This document shows positions 54,107-61,878 of a stretch of 64,000 bases of DNA, in pieces; position 1 is the stretch's first letter; each line of letters opens with the position of its first letter. The DNA lies in NCBI RefSeq assembly GCF_002354895.1, contig NZ_CP023439.1, positions 1,736,001 to 1,800,000 on the forward strand, read 5' to 3'. Source of the stretch: Thauera sp. K11 (GTDB taxonomy: Bacteria; Pseudomonadota; Gammaproteobacteria; Burkholderiales; Rhodocyclaceae). The position numbers and the translations under genes are program-made. The notes below the pieces were generated by a model that was not told where the DNA came from, made no database searches, and was given only the letters and a program-made list of their open reading frames with translations.

Positions 54107-55273
54107 ATGCCCGAACTGCCCGAAGACCTCGCCGATGCGCCCGCCACCTTCGAGACCCTGACCGGCCCCAGGGTCAAGGTCGAGGTGCATTTCAACCCGG
54201 CCAGCCTGCAGTACCAGGTGAGCAACACGCTGAAGGAAGAAGGCAAGGGGGCGAAGAAGAAGCAGTACGTCAGCCAGACCACGGCCAAGCTGACGATGGA
54301 CCTGGTGTTCGACACCACCGACACCGGCGAGGACGTACGCATCGCCACCAGGAAGATGGCGCAGATGCTGCAGCCGGTCGCCGAGGGCAGCAGCAAGTTC
54401 GTGCCGCCGACGGTGAAGTTCGCGTGGGGCGCCTATTCCTTCACCGGCCTGGTCGAGCAGTACAAGGAGACCATCGACTTCTTCGCCGCCGGCGGCCTGC
54501 CGCTGCGCGCGTCGATCAACCTGACGCTGGCCAGCCAGGACAAGGTGTTCGACATCGGCACCAGCGACAGGAAGGCCAGCGTAGACGACGACATCACGCC
54601 CGAGGCGGTGGTCGTGCCCGACGACGGTGGCCCGGTCGGCGGCCCGCAGGGGCTGGCCAATTCGCTCGGCGCGCCGCGCGCCGCGCGCGGCATCGCCGCC
54701 GCCAACGGCGCCTCCAGCCTGCGCTTCGGCAGCGGGGCGGGGCTGGCCGTCGGCGCCTCGGCGAACGTTGGCTTTTCCGCAGGGGCTTCGGTGGGCGCCG
54801 GTTTCTCGGCGGGCATCGATGCGTCGGCGGGGGCGGGCATTTCCGCCGGGGCCTCGGCCGGTGCCGGCTTCGGCGCGGGGGCCGGGGGCGATGCCCACCT
54901 GCTGCCCGCGGCCGCCTTCGCCGCGGGCGGCGGTGGGGGGATCGGCCTGGGTGGCGGTGCGGGAGCGGGCGCCGGCCTGTCGGTGGGCGGCGGCATCGGT
55001 GCGGGTGCGGGCGTTTCGATCGGCGCGGGTGCCGGGGCCTCGGGTGCGGGCGGCTTCTCCGCCAGCGCCGGTGCGAGCGCCGGATTTTCCGGCCTGCGCA
55101 GGGAAACGACGGTGTCCACCCACGCCTTGTCGACCGGCATGCTGCTCCAACCGGCGGTCTCCGGCTCCGCCAGGGGCTCGGTCGCGGCGGGCGGGCGCCT
55201 GATCGACGACGGTGGCAGCGGCTTGAAGGCCGATGTCGGCGCCGAGGCCGATTTCGTCATCGGCATCCGCTGA
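54107..55273 (+). CDS. contractile injection system tube-initiator protein (Pvc7-like) with Gly/Ala/Ser-rich tail
   Basis: 388 residues. The N-terminal 180 residues match CIS tube proteins that join the tube to the spike: VKVEVHFNPASLQYQVSNTL, KLTMDLVFDTTDTGEDVRIA and FVPPTVKFAWGAYSFTGLVE. Typical homologues end with a LysM domain; here residues about 205-328 are a low-complexity run of Gly, Ala and Ser repeats, with many GAG and SAGAS units, followed by a short ordered tail. That region may be flexible packing or a protein-protein interface. Confidence 0.88.
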   Translation: MPELPEDLADAPATFETLTGPRVKVEVHFNPASLQYQVSNTLKEEGKGAKKKQYVSQTTAKLTMDLVFDTTDTGEDVRIATRKMAQMLQPVAEGSSKFVPPTVKFAWGAYSFTGLVEQYKETIDFFAAGGLPLRASINLTLASQDKVFDIGTSDRKASVDDDITPEAVVVPDDGGPVGGPQGLANSLGAPRAARGIAAANGASSLRFGSGAGLAVGASANVGFSAGASVGAGFSAGIDASAGAGISAGASAGAGFGAGAGGDAHLLPAAAFAAGGGGGIGLGGGAGAGAGLSVGGGIGAGAGVSIGAGAGASGAGGFSASAGASAGFSGLRRETTVSTHALSTGMLLQPAVSGSARGSVAAGGRLIDDGGSGLKADVGAEADFVIGIR

Positions 55274-55299
55274 CGAGGGTTTCGACGAAGGACGAAGAC

Positions 55300-55473
55300 A
55301 TGGCGATCACGATCGAAGAGATGCAGGCGGAAGTCACGCCCGAACGCGAGGCACCGGCGCAGCCGTCGCCGAGCGGCGCCTCCGACGGCGCGCGGGAGGC
55401 GGAACTCATGGAGCGCATCGCGCGCGAGCAGCGCGTGCGCGACGAGCGCATGCAGCGGGTGGCGGCCGACTGA
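55300..55473 (+). CDS. small injection-system protein, 57 residues (DUF5908-like)
   Basis: MAITIEEMQAEVTPEREA, then a Pro/Ser/Ala section and a helical charged end (AELMERIAREQRVRDERMQR). Small proteins of this size, often labelled DUF5908, sit between the tube-initiator and hub genes in many such clusters. The assignment rests on position and the N-terminal pattern. Confidence 0.6.
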   Translation: MAITIEEMQAEVTPEREAPAQPSPSGASDGAREAELMERIAREQRVRDERMQRVAAD

Positions 55474-55500
55474 CGGCGCCACCCGCCCGGGACACAGGGC

Positions 55501-55518
55501 GGCCCGCCACGGCGGGCC
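55501..55518 (+). promoter_or_regulatory. intra-operon hairpin before the hub gene
   Basis: GGCCCGCCACGGCGGGCC, an 18-base palindrome-like stem-loop, lies 40 bases before the hub start and is followed by an ACTTTCTTTC stretch. It may act as a weak attenuator between structural tube genes and the hub. Confidence 0.4.
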
Positions 55519-55557
55519 GGCATGGACGGAACTTTCTTTCCACGGGAGCAGCGGAAC

Positions 55558-56643
55558 ATGTCCGAAACCTCGGTCAGCCAGCAGGCGGTGTATCGCGCGC
55601 GGCCGACGCTGCGCCTGGCCGGGCAGGCCGATGAGCGGGTGTCGGAACTGCTGATCTCGATGTGCATCACCGAGGCGGAGGGCGGCATGAGCACGGCCGA
55701 ACTGCGCCTCTCGAACTGGGTGAGCACCCCGGGCGGCGCCGAGAGCGGCTTCGAGGACGGCTCGCGGCTGGCGCTCGGCACCGCCATCGAAGTCTATGCC
55801 GGCGACGAGACGCAGCCGCGCGAGATCTTCCGCGGCGTCGTCAGCGCGCTGGAGGCGGAGTTCGGCCAGGGCACGCCGCCCGAACTGACGGTGATGGCCG
55901 AAGACCCGCTGGCCAGGGCCCGCATGGCCCGCCGCAGCAAGGTCTACGCCGACATGGCGCCCGCCGAGGTGGTGCGCCAGGTAGCGAACGAACTCGGCCT
56001 GCGGCCCGCGGTGCAGGGGCTCGATGCCCCGGTCGCGACCTGGGCGCAGCTCAACGAAAGCGATCTCGCCTTCCTGCGCCGGCTGGCCGGCCGCTTCGAC
56101 GGCGACCTGCAGATCGTCGGCGACGAACTGCAGGTGTCGCCGCGCGGGGACGTGCGCCGCGGCGAAATCGCGCTGGAGATGCACGGCCAGCTCGCCCGCG
56201 CGCGCGTCGTCGCCGATCTGGCCCACCAGGTGACGACGCTCACCACGGGCGGATGGGACCCCGCCGGCGGCAGCGCCGTCGCCGGCGAGGCGACGCGCCT
56301 CACCCACGGCGGCCCTGGCAGCGGCACCAGCGGCGGCGACTGGCTGGCCCGTGCGCTGGACGAGCGCGCCGAACACCTCGGCCACCTCGCGGTGAGCACC
56401 GATGCCGAGGCGCAGGCGATCGCCGAGGCGGCGTTCGACCGCCGGGCGCGCCGCTTCGTGCGGCTGGAAGGGGTGGCGGAGGGGAATCCGCAACTGCGCG
56501 TCGGCACCCATGTGGCGGTCAGCGGCATGTCGGCGCGCTTCGACAACACCTATTACGTGGTCGAGGCCCGCCACCGCTACGACGTGCATGCCGGCTACCG
56601 CACCGAATTCGTCGGCGAATGCGCCTACCTGGGGGGCCGCTGA
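55558..56643 (+). CDS. baseplate hub protein (gpD-like, N-terminal half of Pvc8/VgrG)
   Basis: 361 residues. Trimeric hub at the base of the tube. RPTLRLAGQADERVSELLIS, ELRLSNWVSTPGG, AIEVYAGDETQPREIFRGVV and ADMAPAEVVRQVANELGLRP are typical of phage late-control D proteins. In type VI VgrG and many PVC systems this region is fused to the spike; here the spike is a separate overlapping gene. The start after GGGAGCAGCGGAAC was chosen; an upstream ATG at 55522 lacks a site. Confidence 0.9.
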   Translation: MSETSVSQQAVYRARPTLRLAGQADERVSELLISMCITEAEGGMSTAELRLSNWVSTPGGAESGFEDGSRLALGTAIEVYAGDETQPREIFRGVVSALEAEFGQGTPPELTVMAEDPLARARMARRSKVYADMAPAEVVRQVANELGLRPAVQGLDAPVATWAQLNESDLAFLRRLAGRFDGDLQIVGDELQVSPRGDVRRGEIALEMHGQLARARVVADLAHQVTTLTTGGWDPAGGSAVAGEATRLTHGGPGSGTSGGDWLARALDERAEHLGHLAVSTDAEAQAIAEAAFDRRARRFVRLEGVAEGNPQLRVGTHVAVSGMSARFDNTYYVVEARHRYDVHAGYRTEFVGECAYLGGR

Positions 56644-57329
56644 TGGACCGCGCACCGCACTTCGAGCGCAGCGCCGGCTGGCTGCAGGCGGCCTATCTCG
56701 CACGGGTGGTCTCCATCGACGACCCCGAGAGCCGCAACCGCGTGCAGGTGCGGCTGTATGCCTTCGACGGCGCCGACGGGCAGGACGCGCCGCTGTGGGC
56801 GCGCGTCGTATGCCCCTTCGCCGGGGCGGACCGCGGCGCCTTCTTCATGCCCGACGTCGACGACGAGGTGCTGGTGGTGTTCGTGCAGGGCGACCCGCGC
56901 CATCCGCTGGTGGTGGGCGGGCTCTGGAGCGGCGCCAATGCAGCGCCGGCCTCGCTGTCGGGCGGCAGCAACCAGCACAAGCGCATCCGCTCGAAGAACG
57001 GCGTCGTCGTCACGCTCGACGACCAGCAGGGCCAGGAGAAGCTGGTGCTGGAAACCCCGGGCGGACAGAAGATGACGCTGTCCGACGGCCCGGGCAAGGT
57101 GCGCATCGAGGACAGCAACGGCAACAGCGTGGTGCTGGAATCCAGCGGCATCACGGTCACGGCGGCCGCGCAGGTCAAGGTGGAGGCGGCCAACGTCAAG
57201 GTGAGCGCCGGCATGGTCACCGTGGACACGGCGATGGCCAAGTTTTCCGGCGTCGTCAAATGCGAGGTGCTGATCGCGACTTCGGTGGTCGGCACCAGCT
57301 ACACGCCCGGAGCGGGGAACGTATGGTGA
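56643..57329 (+). CDS. baseplate spike protein (gpV/gp5-like OB fold and beta-helix)
   Basis: 228 residues, TGATG overlap with the hub gene. The OB-fold region (ARVVSIDDPESRNRVQVRLY, PFAGADRGAFFMPDVDDEVL, VFVQGDPRHPLVVGGLWSG) is followed by repetitive beta-helix strands (VVVTLDDQQGQEKLVLETPG, VKVEAANVKVSAGMVTVDTA), forming the membrane-piercing spike. There is no PAAR tip gene in the visible part of the cluster. Confidence 0.92.
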   Translation: MDRAPHFERSAGWLQAAYLARVVSIDDPESRNRVQVRLYAFDGADGQDAPLWARVVCPFAGADRGAFFMPDVDDEVLVVFVQGDPRHPLVVGGLWSGANAAPASLSGGSNQHKRIRSKNGVVVTLDDQQGQEKLVLETPGGQKMTLSDGPGKVRIEDSNGNSVVLESSGITVTAAAQVKVEAANVKVSAGMVTVDTAMAKFSGVVKCEVLIATSVVGTSYTPGAGNVW

Positions 57330-59092
57330 TGCACCACGACATCGTACTGCGTGCGCCGCGCGGCCTCGCCGACGACGGCGCGCCCGCCATCCTGCAGCGC
57401 AGCGACGAGGATTTCGTCGAGGCGGTGCTGGCCGCGCTGCGCGACGCGGACGGCCGCGCCGCGCTGCGCGCCGATCTGGCGAAGGAAGCCGCCGTGGCGG
57501 CCGGCACCGACACCGGCAGGCGGGCGCGCAAGGACGCGCGCTCTGCGATCCGTTCCCTGCTCGGGCTGGACGGCCGGCGCGAGGCCGCGGGGGGCGGAAC
57601 GCCCGCGCCGGCGGCCGCAGGCGGGTCCGTCGCCGAACTCGCCGAGAAGATCCGCGACAGCGCCGGGCGTTCCCGGGTGCTGAAGCTGTTCCAGCCCATA
57701 CAGCGCCAGTTCCACCTCGCGGTGATCGAGGCGCATTGCCTCGCGCCGGGCAATCCGCGGCTCGACCCCGACAAGGTGGAGGGTGCCGGACTGGTGATCC
57801 GGCGGCTGCGGCGGGACGCCGGCGGCGGCGAAGTGAAGCAGGGCTGGATGCGCGCCGGCGAGCAACTGCGCGGCTGGGCGCGGGTGGAGGCCGATGCCGC
57901 CGACACGCGCTACGACCCCGAGGCCGCGCGGCGGCTGGCGCGCCCGGCCACCGGCCAGCCGGTGCTGGACCGCACGGTCGCCGCGCTGCTCGGCGAGGCC
58001 GAGGAGGCGCTGCTGTCCGAGCATGTGGTGCCGATGTTCGTCGCGCCGCCGGACGTGTGCCGCGCCGCCGGGCGCACCTTCTTCTATGGCCTGGTGCCGA
58101 CCACCAGCAGCGAGCGCGCCGGGGGCGGGGCGCCGGCTTTCGACGCCGCCGGCTTCGGCCCGGAATCCGCCGATTTCCGCGCTCATCTGGCCGGCCCGCT
58201 GCGCGGCCTGGCCGACGGTTTTCCGCGCGCCGGCGCGGTACTCACGCCCGGGCTCGCCACGATCGCCCAGCCGGCGTCGGCGGGCGACGGCGACCATTCG
58301 AGCATGAAGCGCCTGCTGCTGCTGCTGCGCCAGCTCGCGATCGAGTTCGATGCCTTCGGCGGCGACGCCGACGGCGAGGCGCTGGTGGCGGTGCTCAACC
58401 GCATCGGCCTGCCGCTGCTCGGCGACGACGGCCTGCCCTCCGGCCTCACCACGCCGGCGGGCGACTTCCTCGCCGTGGCCAGCCGCGTCCTGCTCGACGG
58501 CGAGGCGGTGGCGAACCCGCCGGCGATGCCCCTGGGCTGGCCGGCGCTGGACAGGGACACGACCGCCGCGCTGGCGAGCGCGCTGTCGGTGACGCTGATG
58601 AACCGCTTCGAAGCGGTGGCCGGCACCGCCGGACGCTACGACGACCCCGATGCGCGCTACGTGCTGCGCGCCTTCGTGCGCCTGAAGCCGGACGGGCGCT
58701 GCCCGGCGCGCACGGTGTGGAGCGCCTACAGCCCCGCCTTCGTGATCGCGCCCTGGTACGAGGGCGGCGGCGCGCCGCCGGTGCAGGTGGCGCTGCCCGA
58801 TCCGACCGACAAGGACATGCTGAAGAAGCTGAAGCCCAACGTCGCCTTCACCGTGCCGCCCTCGCTGCACGACCTGCTGGCGGGCGACCCGCAGGACCTG
58901 CTCGACGGCAAGAAGCCGGCCGGCAGCGGCCTCGCGCTGGGCTGGATCTGCAGCTTCAACATTCCGATCATCACGATCTGCGCCTTCATCGTGCTGAACA
59001 TCTTCCTGTCGCTGTTCGACCTGTTCTTCCGCTGGATGATGTTCATCAAGATCTGCATTCCCTTCCCGAAGAAGGGCGGAGGTGAGGAATGA
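57323..59092 (+). CDS. injection-system protein with hydrophobic C-terminus, candidate membrane anchor
   Basis: 589 residues (or 587 from a second ATG). The body (IQRQFHLAVIEAHCLAPGNP, PMFVAPPDVCRAAGRTFFYG, YVLRAFVRLKPDGRCPARTV) has no recognised domain. The C-terminal 50 residues are strongly hydrophobic, containing IPIITICAFIVLNIFLSL and LFDLFFRWMMFIKICIPF, then a basic/Gly end (PKKGGGEE). This could be one or two membrane helices. The gene lies between spike and gp25-like wedge genes and overlaps the spike stop. It may tether the particle to the membrane, be a cargo, or assist baseplate assembly. Confidence 0.8.
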   Translation: MVMHHDIVLRAPRGLADDGAPAILQRSDEDFVEAVLAALRDADGRAALRADLAKEAAVAAGTDTGRRARKDARSAIRSLLGLDGRREAAGGGTPAPAAAGGSVAELAEKIRDSAGRSRVLKLFQPIQRQFHLAVIEAHCLAPGNPRLDPDKVEGAGLVIRRLRRDAGGGEVKQGWMRAGEQLRGWARVEADAADTRYDPEAARRLARPATGQPVLDRTVAALLGEAEEALLSEHVVPMFVAPPDVCRAAGRTFFYGLVPTTSSERAGGGAPAFDAAGFGPESADFRAHLAGPLRGLADGFPRAGAVLTPGLATIAQPASAGDGDHSSMKRLLLLLRQLAIEFDAFGGDADGEALVAVLNRIGLPLLGDDGLPSGLTTPAGDFLAVASRVLLDGEAVANPPAMPLGWPALDRDTTAALASALSVTLMNRFEAVAGTAGRYDDPDARYVLRAFVRLKPDGRCPARTVWSAYSPAFVIAPWYEGGGAPPVQVALPDPTDKDMLKKLKPNVAFTVPPSLHDLLAGDPQDLLDGKKPAGSGLALGWICSFNIPIITICAFIVLNIFLSLFDLFFRWMMFIKICIPFPKKGGGEE

Positions 59093-59171
59093 GCGCCCCC
59101 GCACGGCCGCCCGAAGGGGGTGCTCTCCCTCCCGTGGGGAGGGTGTCGCGCAGCGACGGGAGGGTAGTCCA
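59093..59171 (+). repeat. intra-operon hairpin element, copy 2
   Basis: A 79-base gap sharing the flank CGGCCGCCCG, the core CCTCCCGTGGGGAGGG and the exit AGTCC with copy 1 at 48795-48855. Copy 2 carries an extra 20-odd bases with a second GGGAGGGT. A folded hairpin forms in RNA; no terminator T-run. Confidence 0.6.
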
Positions 59172-59573
59172 ATGAGCGCCGACGGCCTGCCCCGCCCCCT
59201 GATCGGCTGGCCGCTGTTCGCGGTGCCCGATGCCGACGGCCGCCTCGGCTGGCCCGAGCTGGAAACCAGCGTGCGCCAGTCCATCCGCATCATCCTCAGC
59301 ACGCGGCCCGGCGAGCAGTTGATGCGGCCGGAATTCGGCGCCGGGCTGGACCGGCTGCTGCACGAGCCCAACAACCTCGGCACACGCCGCCAGATCCGCG
59401 ACTGGGTCATGGAGTCGCTGGAGCGCTGGGAGCGCCGCATCGTGCTCGACCGCGTGGAGGTGCTCGAGGTGCCCGGCGAGCCCGCCGACCTGCGGGTCGA
59501 GATCGCCTACCGCCTGGCGCGCACCGGCATGCCCGCGGCGCTGGCCGTGACTGTCCGACTGGAGGAAGGCTAG
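59172..59573 (+). CDS. baseplate wedge protein (gp25-like, Pvc9-type)
   Basis: 133 residues. A small lysozyme-like fold wedge protein of contractile baseplates that nucleates sheath polymerisation. ETSVRQSIRIILSTRPGEQL, MRPEFGAGLDRLLHEPNN and RRIVLDRVEVLEV are typical of the gp25/W family. Confidence 0.92.
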   Translation: MSADGLPRPLIGWPLFAVPDADGRLGWPELETSVRQSIRIILSTRPGEQLMRPEFGAGLDRLLHEPNNLGTRRQIRDWVMESLERWERRIVLDRVEVLEVPGEPADLRVEIAYRLARTGMPAALAVTVRLEEG

Positions 59574-59574
59574 C

Positions 59575-61878
59575 ATGCCCATCCTGCCCCCCCGTCTCGA
59601 CGACCGCAGTTTCGACGACCTGCTCGACGACCTGCTGGCCCGCATCCCGGCCCATACGCCGGAATGGACCAACCCGCGCCTGGGCGATCCCGGCCGCACG
59701 CTGCTCGAACTGTTCGCCTGGCTGGGCGATGCGCTGCTGTACCGCGCCAACCTGATCCCCGAGCGCCAGCGGCTGGTGTTCCTGAAGCTGCTGGGCCAGG
59801 GGCTGCGCCCGGCGCAGCCGGCGCGCGGCATCGTCGGGCTGGCCTTCGCGCAGCCCACCGAACTGGCTGGCGCGACGCTGGCCGCGGGCGCGCGCATCAA
59901 GGCGCCGGTGCCGTTCGAGACGCTGAGCGAGACCACCGTGCTGCCGGTCACCGCCGAGGCTTACTACAAGCGCCCGCTGCCCGAGGCGGACCGGCTGCGC
60001 ATGGCCGAGGTGCTGAGCGGGCTGCAGCGGGTGCACGGGATCGCCGACGAAGTCAGCGGCTACCTCTCCACCGCACTGTTCGAGGGCGGCCAGGCCGCTG
60101 GAGCGGGCGTGGACGTGTTCGCCGACAGCGTGGACCGCGCCCTGTGGCTGGCGCTGCTGGCGCCGGTGGCGGCGCAGCCCGAACGGCAGCCCGCGGCCAA
60201 CGCCGCAGCCCGCGCCGCGCTCGGCGGCGGCGACAGCGGCGCGGCGGCGCTGCTGTCGGTGGGCGTGGTGCCGGCGATCGCCGCGCCGGCGCTGTTCGAG
60301 GAGATCGGTCCGCGCGCCCGTGTGCCGGTGCTGTGGGAGGTGGTGACCGCGGCGGCCAACGGCCTGGATGCCGACTACCTGACGGTGGAACCGCTGCCGG
60401 GCGACGCCTACGACACCACCGCCGGCCTGACCCGGCCGGGCGTGCTGCGCCTGCCGATGCCCGACGAAAGCCTGATCTTCGCCCCGGTCAACGACGTCGG
60501 CGAGAACCCGCGCGCCGGCGTGGCGGACAACCCGCCGCGCATCGACGACGCCGAGCGCGCGGCGCGCCTCGTCGGCTGGCTGCGGCTGCGGCCCAGGCCG
60601 GGCAGCGGGGTTGGCAGCCTGCGCCTGTCCTGGGTGGGCGTGAATGCGGTCGAGGTGGATCAGCGCGTGACGATCGCCGGCCGGGTGATCGGCGCCTCCA
60701 CCGGCGCGGCCGACCAGGTGTTCCAGCTCCCGGCGGGTTCGGTCGATCCCGCCTCCCTCGTCCTGCAGGTCGAGGCGCCGGGGCGAGGCTACCAGCCATG
60801 GACGCGCGTCGACGACCTGGCCGCGATCTCGGCCGACCCGGCCGTCGCGCGCGAAGCGCCGGCCTTCGAACTCGACGCCGAGGCGGGCATCGTGCGCTTC
60901 GGCGACGGCGTGCGCGGCCGCGTACCCGAGCGCCAGATGCGCATCCGGCTGGCCAGCGGACGCTTCGGCGGCGGCCGGGCCGGCAATCTGCCGCCGGGCA
61001 GCCTGGCCGAGGTGTCGGGCGCGACGCTGGTCGGCGCGGCGCGCCCCATGCCGGCGATCAAGGCGTGGCAGCCACTGGCCACCGAAGGCGGCGAGGATGC
61101 CGAGACCCTGGCGCGCGCCGAGCAGCGCATCCCCGCGCAACTGCGGCATCGCGAGCGCGCCGTCACCGCCGAGGACTACCGCCGCCTCGCCGCCGAGACG
61201 CCCGGCACCGACGTCGGCCGCGTCGAGGTGCTGCCGCGCTTCAAGCCCCGCGAACGGCGCCCCGACGTGCCCGGCGTGGTCAGCGTGATGGTGCTGCCCG
61301 CGCGCGTGCCGGGCAAGGCGCCCAATCCGCGCCCGGACCGGCCCTTCATCGAGCGCGTGCATGCCCACCTGTCGGCGCGCACGCCGCTGGCCACCGAACT
61401 CTATGTGATCGGCTGCGAATACGTGCCGCTCGGCATCTCGGTGGCGGTCGCCATCCGCGACGGCTTTGCGCGCGAGGCGGTGCTGTACGAAGTGGGCGAG
61501 GCCCTGCGCCGCCTGCTGTGGCCGCTGCCGCCGGGCGGGCAGGCCGGCGCCGGCTGGCCGCTGGGTCGCGACGTGCGCGAGCGCGAGCTGGAAGTCGAGG
61601 TGTCGCGGGTGGCGGGCGTGGCCGAGGTGGCGGGGCTGAACCTCTTCGGCCGCGCCACGGTGGATGGCCGCGACCGCTGGTCGCTGCTCACCCGCGCCAC
61701 GGCCGACGGTACGCAGACGCTGGAACTGGCCGCCTGGCAACTGCCCGAATTGCTCAGCGTGGTGGCGGTCGACGATGCCGGCGGCACGGCCGGCGCGCCG
61801 GCCGACCTTTCCGCCGTGCCGAATCCCTTCGCCGGCGACACCGCGGTGGCGGTGCCGGTGGTGCCCGAGGTGTGCTGA
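59575..61878 (+). CDS. baseplate J-like protein (Pvc11-type)
   Basis: 767 residues. Wedge component joined to gp25 and the gpI-like protein. DDLLDDLLARIPAHTPEWTN and DPGRTLLELFAWLGDALLYR begin the family; ELDAEAGIVRFGDGVRGRVP and RHRERAVTAEDYRRLAAETP are conserved gpJ-like segments. It follows the gp25 gene by one base and overlaps the next gene (TGATG). Confidence 0.92.
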   Translation: MPILPPRLDDRSFDDLLDDLLARIPAHTPEWTNPRLGDPGRTLLELFAWLGDALLYRANLIPERQRLVFLKLLGQGLRPAQPARGIVGLAFAQPTELAGATLAAGARIKAPVPFETLSETTVLPVTAEAYYKRPLPEADRLRMAEVLSGLQRVHGIADEVSGYLSTALFEGGQAAGAGVDVFADSVDRALWLALLAPVAAQPERQPAANAAARAALGGGDSGAAALLSVGVVPAIAAPALFEEIGPRARVPVLWEVVTAAANGLDADYLTVEPLPGDAYDTTAGLTRPGVLRLPMPDESLIFAPVNDVGENPRAGVADNPPRIDDAERAARLVGWLRLRPRPGSGVGSLRLSWVGVNAVEVDQRVTIAGRVIGASTGAADQVFQLPAGSVDPASLVLQVEAPGRGYQPWTRVDDLAAISADPAVAREAPAFELDAEAGIVRFGDGVRGRVPERQMRIRLASGRFGGGRAGNLPPGSLAEVSGATLVGAARPMPAIKAWQPLATEGGEDAETLARAEQRIPAQLRHRERAVTAEDYRRLAAETPGTDVGRVEVLPRFKPRERRPDVPGVVSVMVLPARVPGKAPNPRPDRPFIERVHAHLSARTPLATELYVIGCEYVPLGISVAVAIRDGFAREAVLYEVGEALRRLLWPLPPGGQAGAGWPLGRDVRERELEVEVSRVAGVAEVAGLNLFGRATVDGRDRWSLLTRATADGTQTLELAAWQLPELLSVVAVDDAGGTAGAPADLSAVPNPFAGDTAVAVPVVPEVC

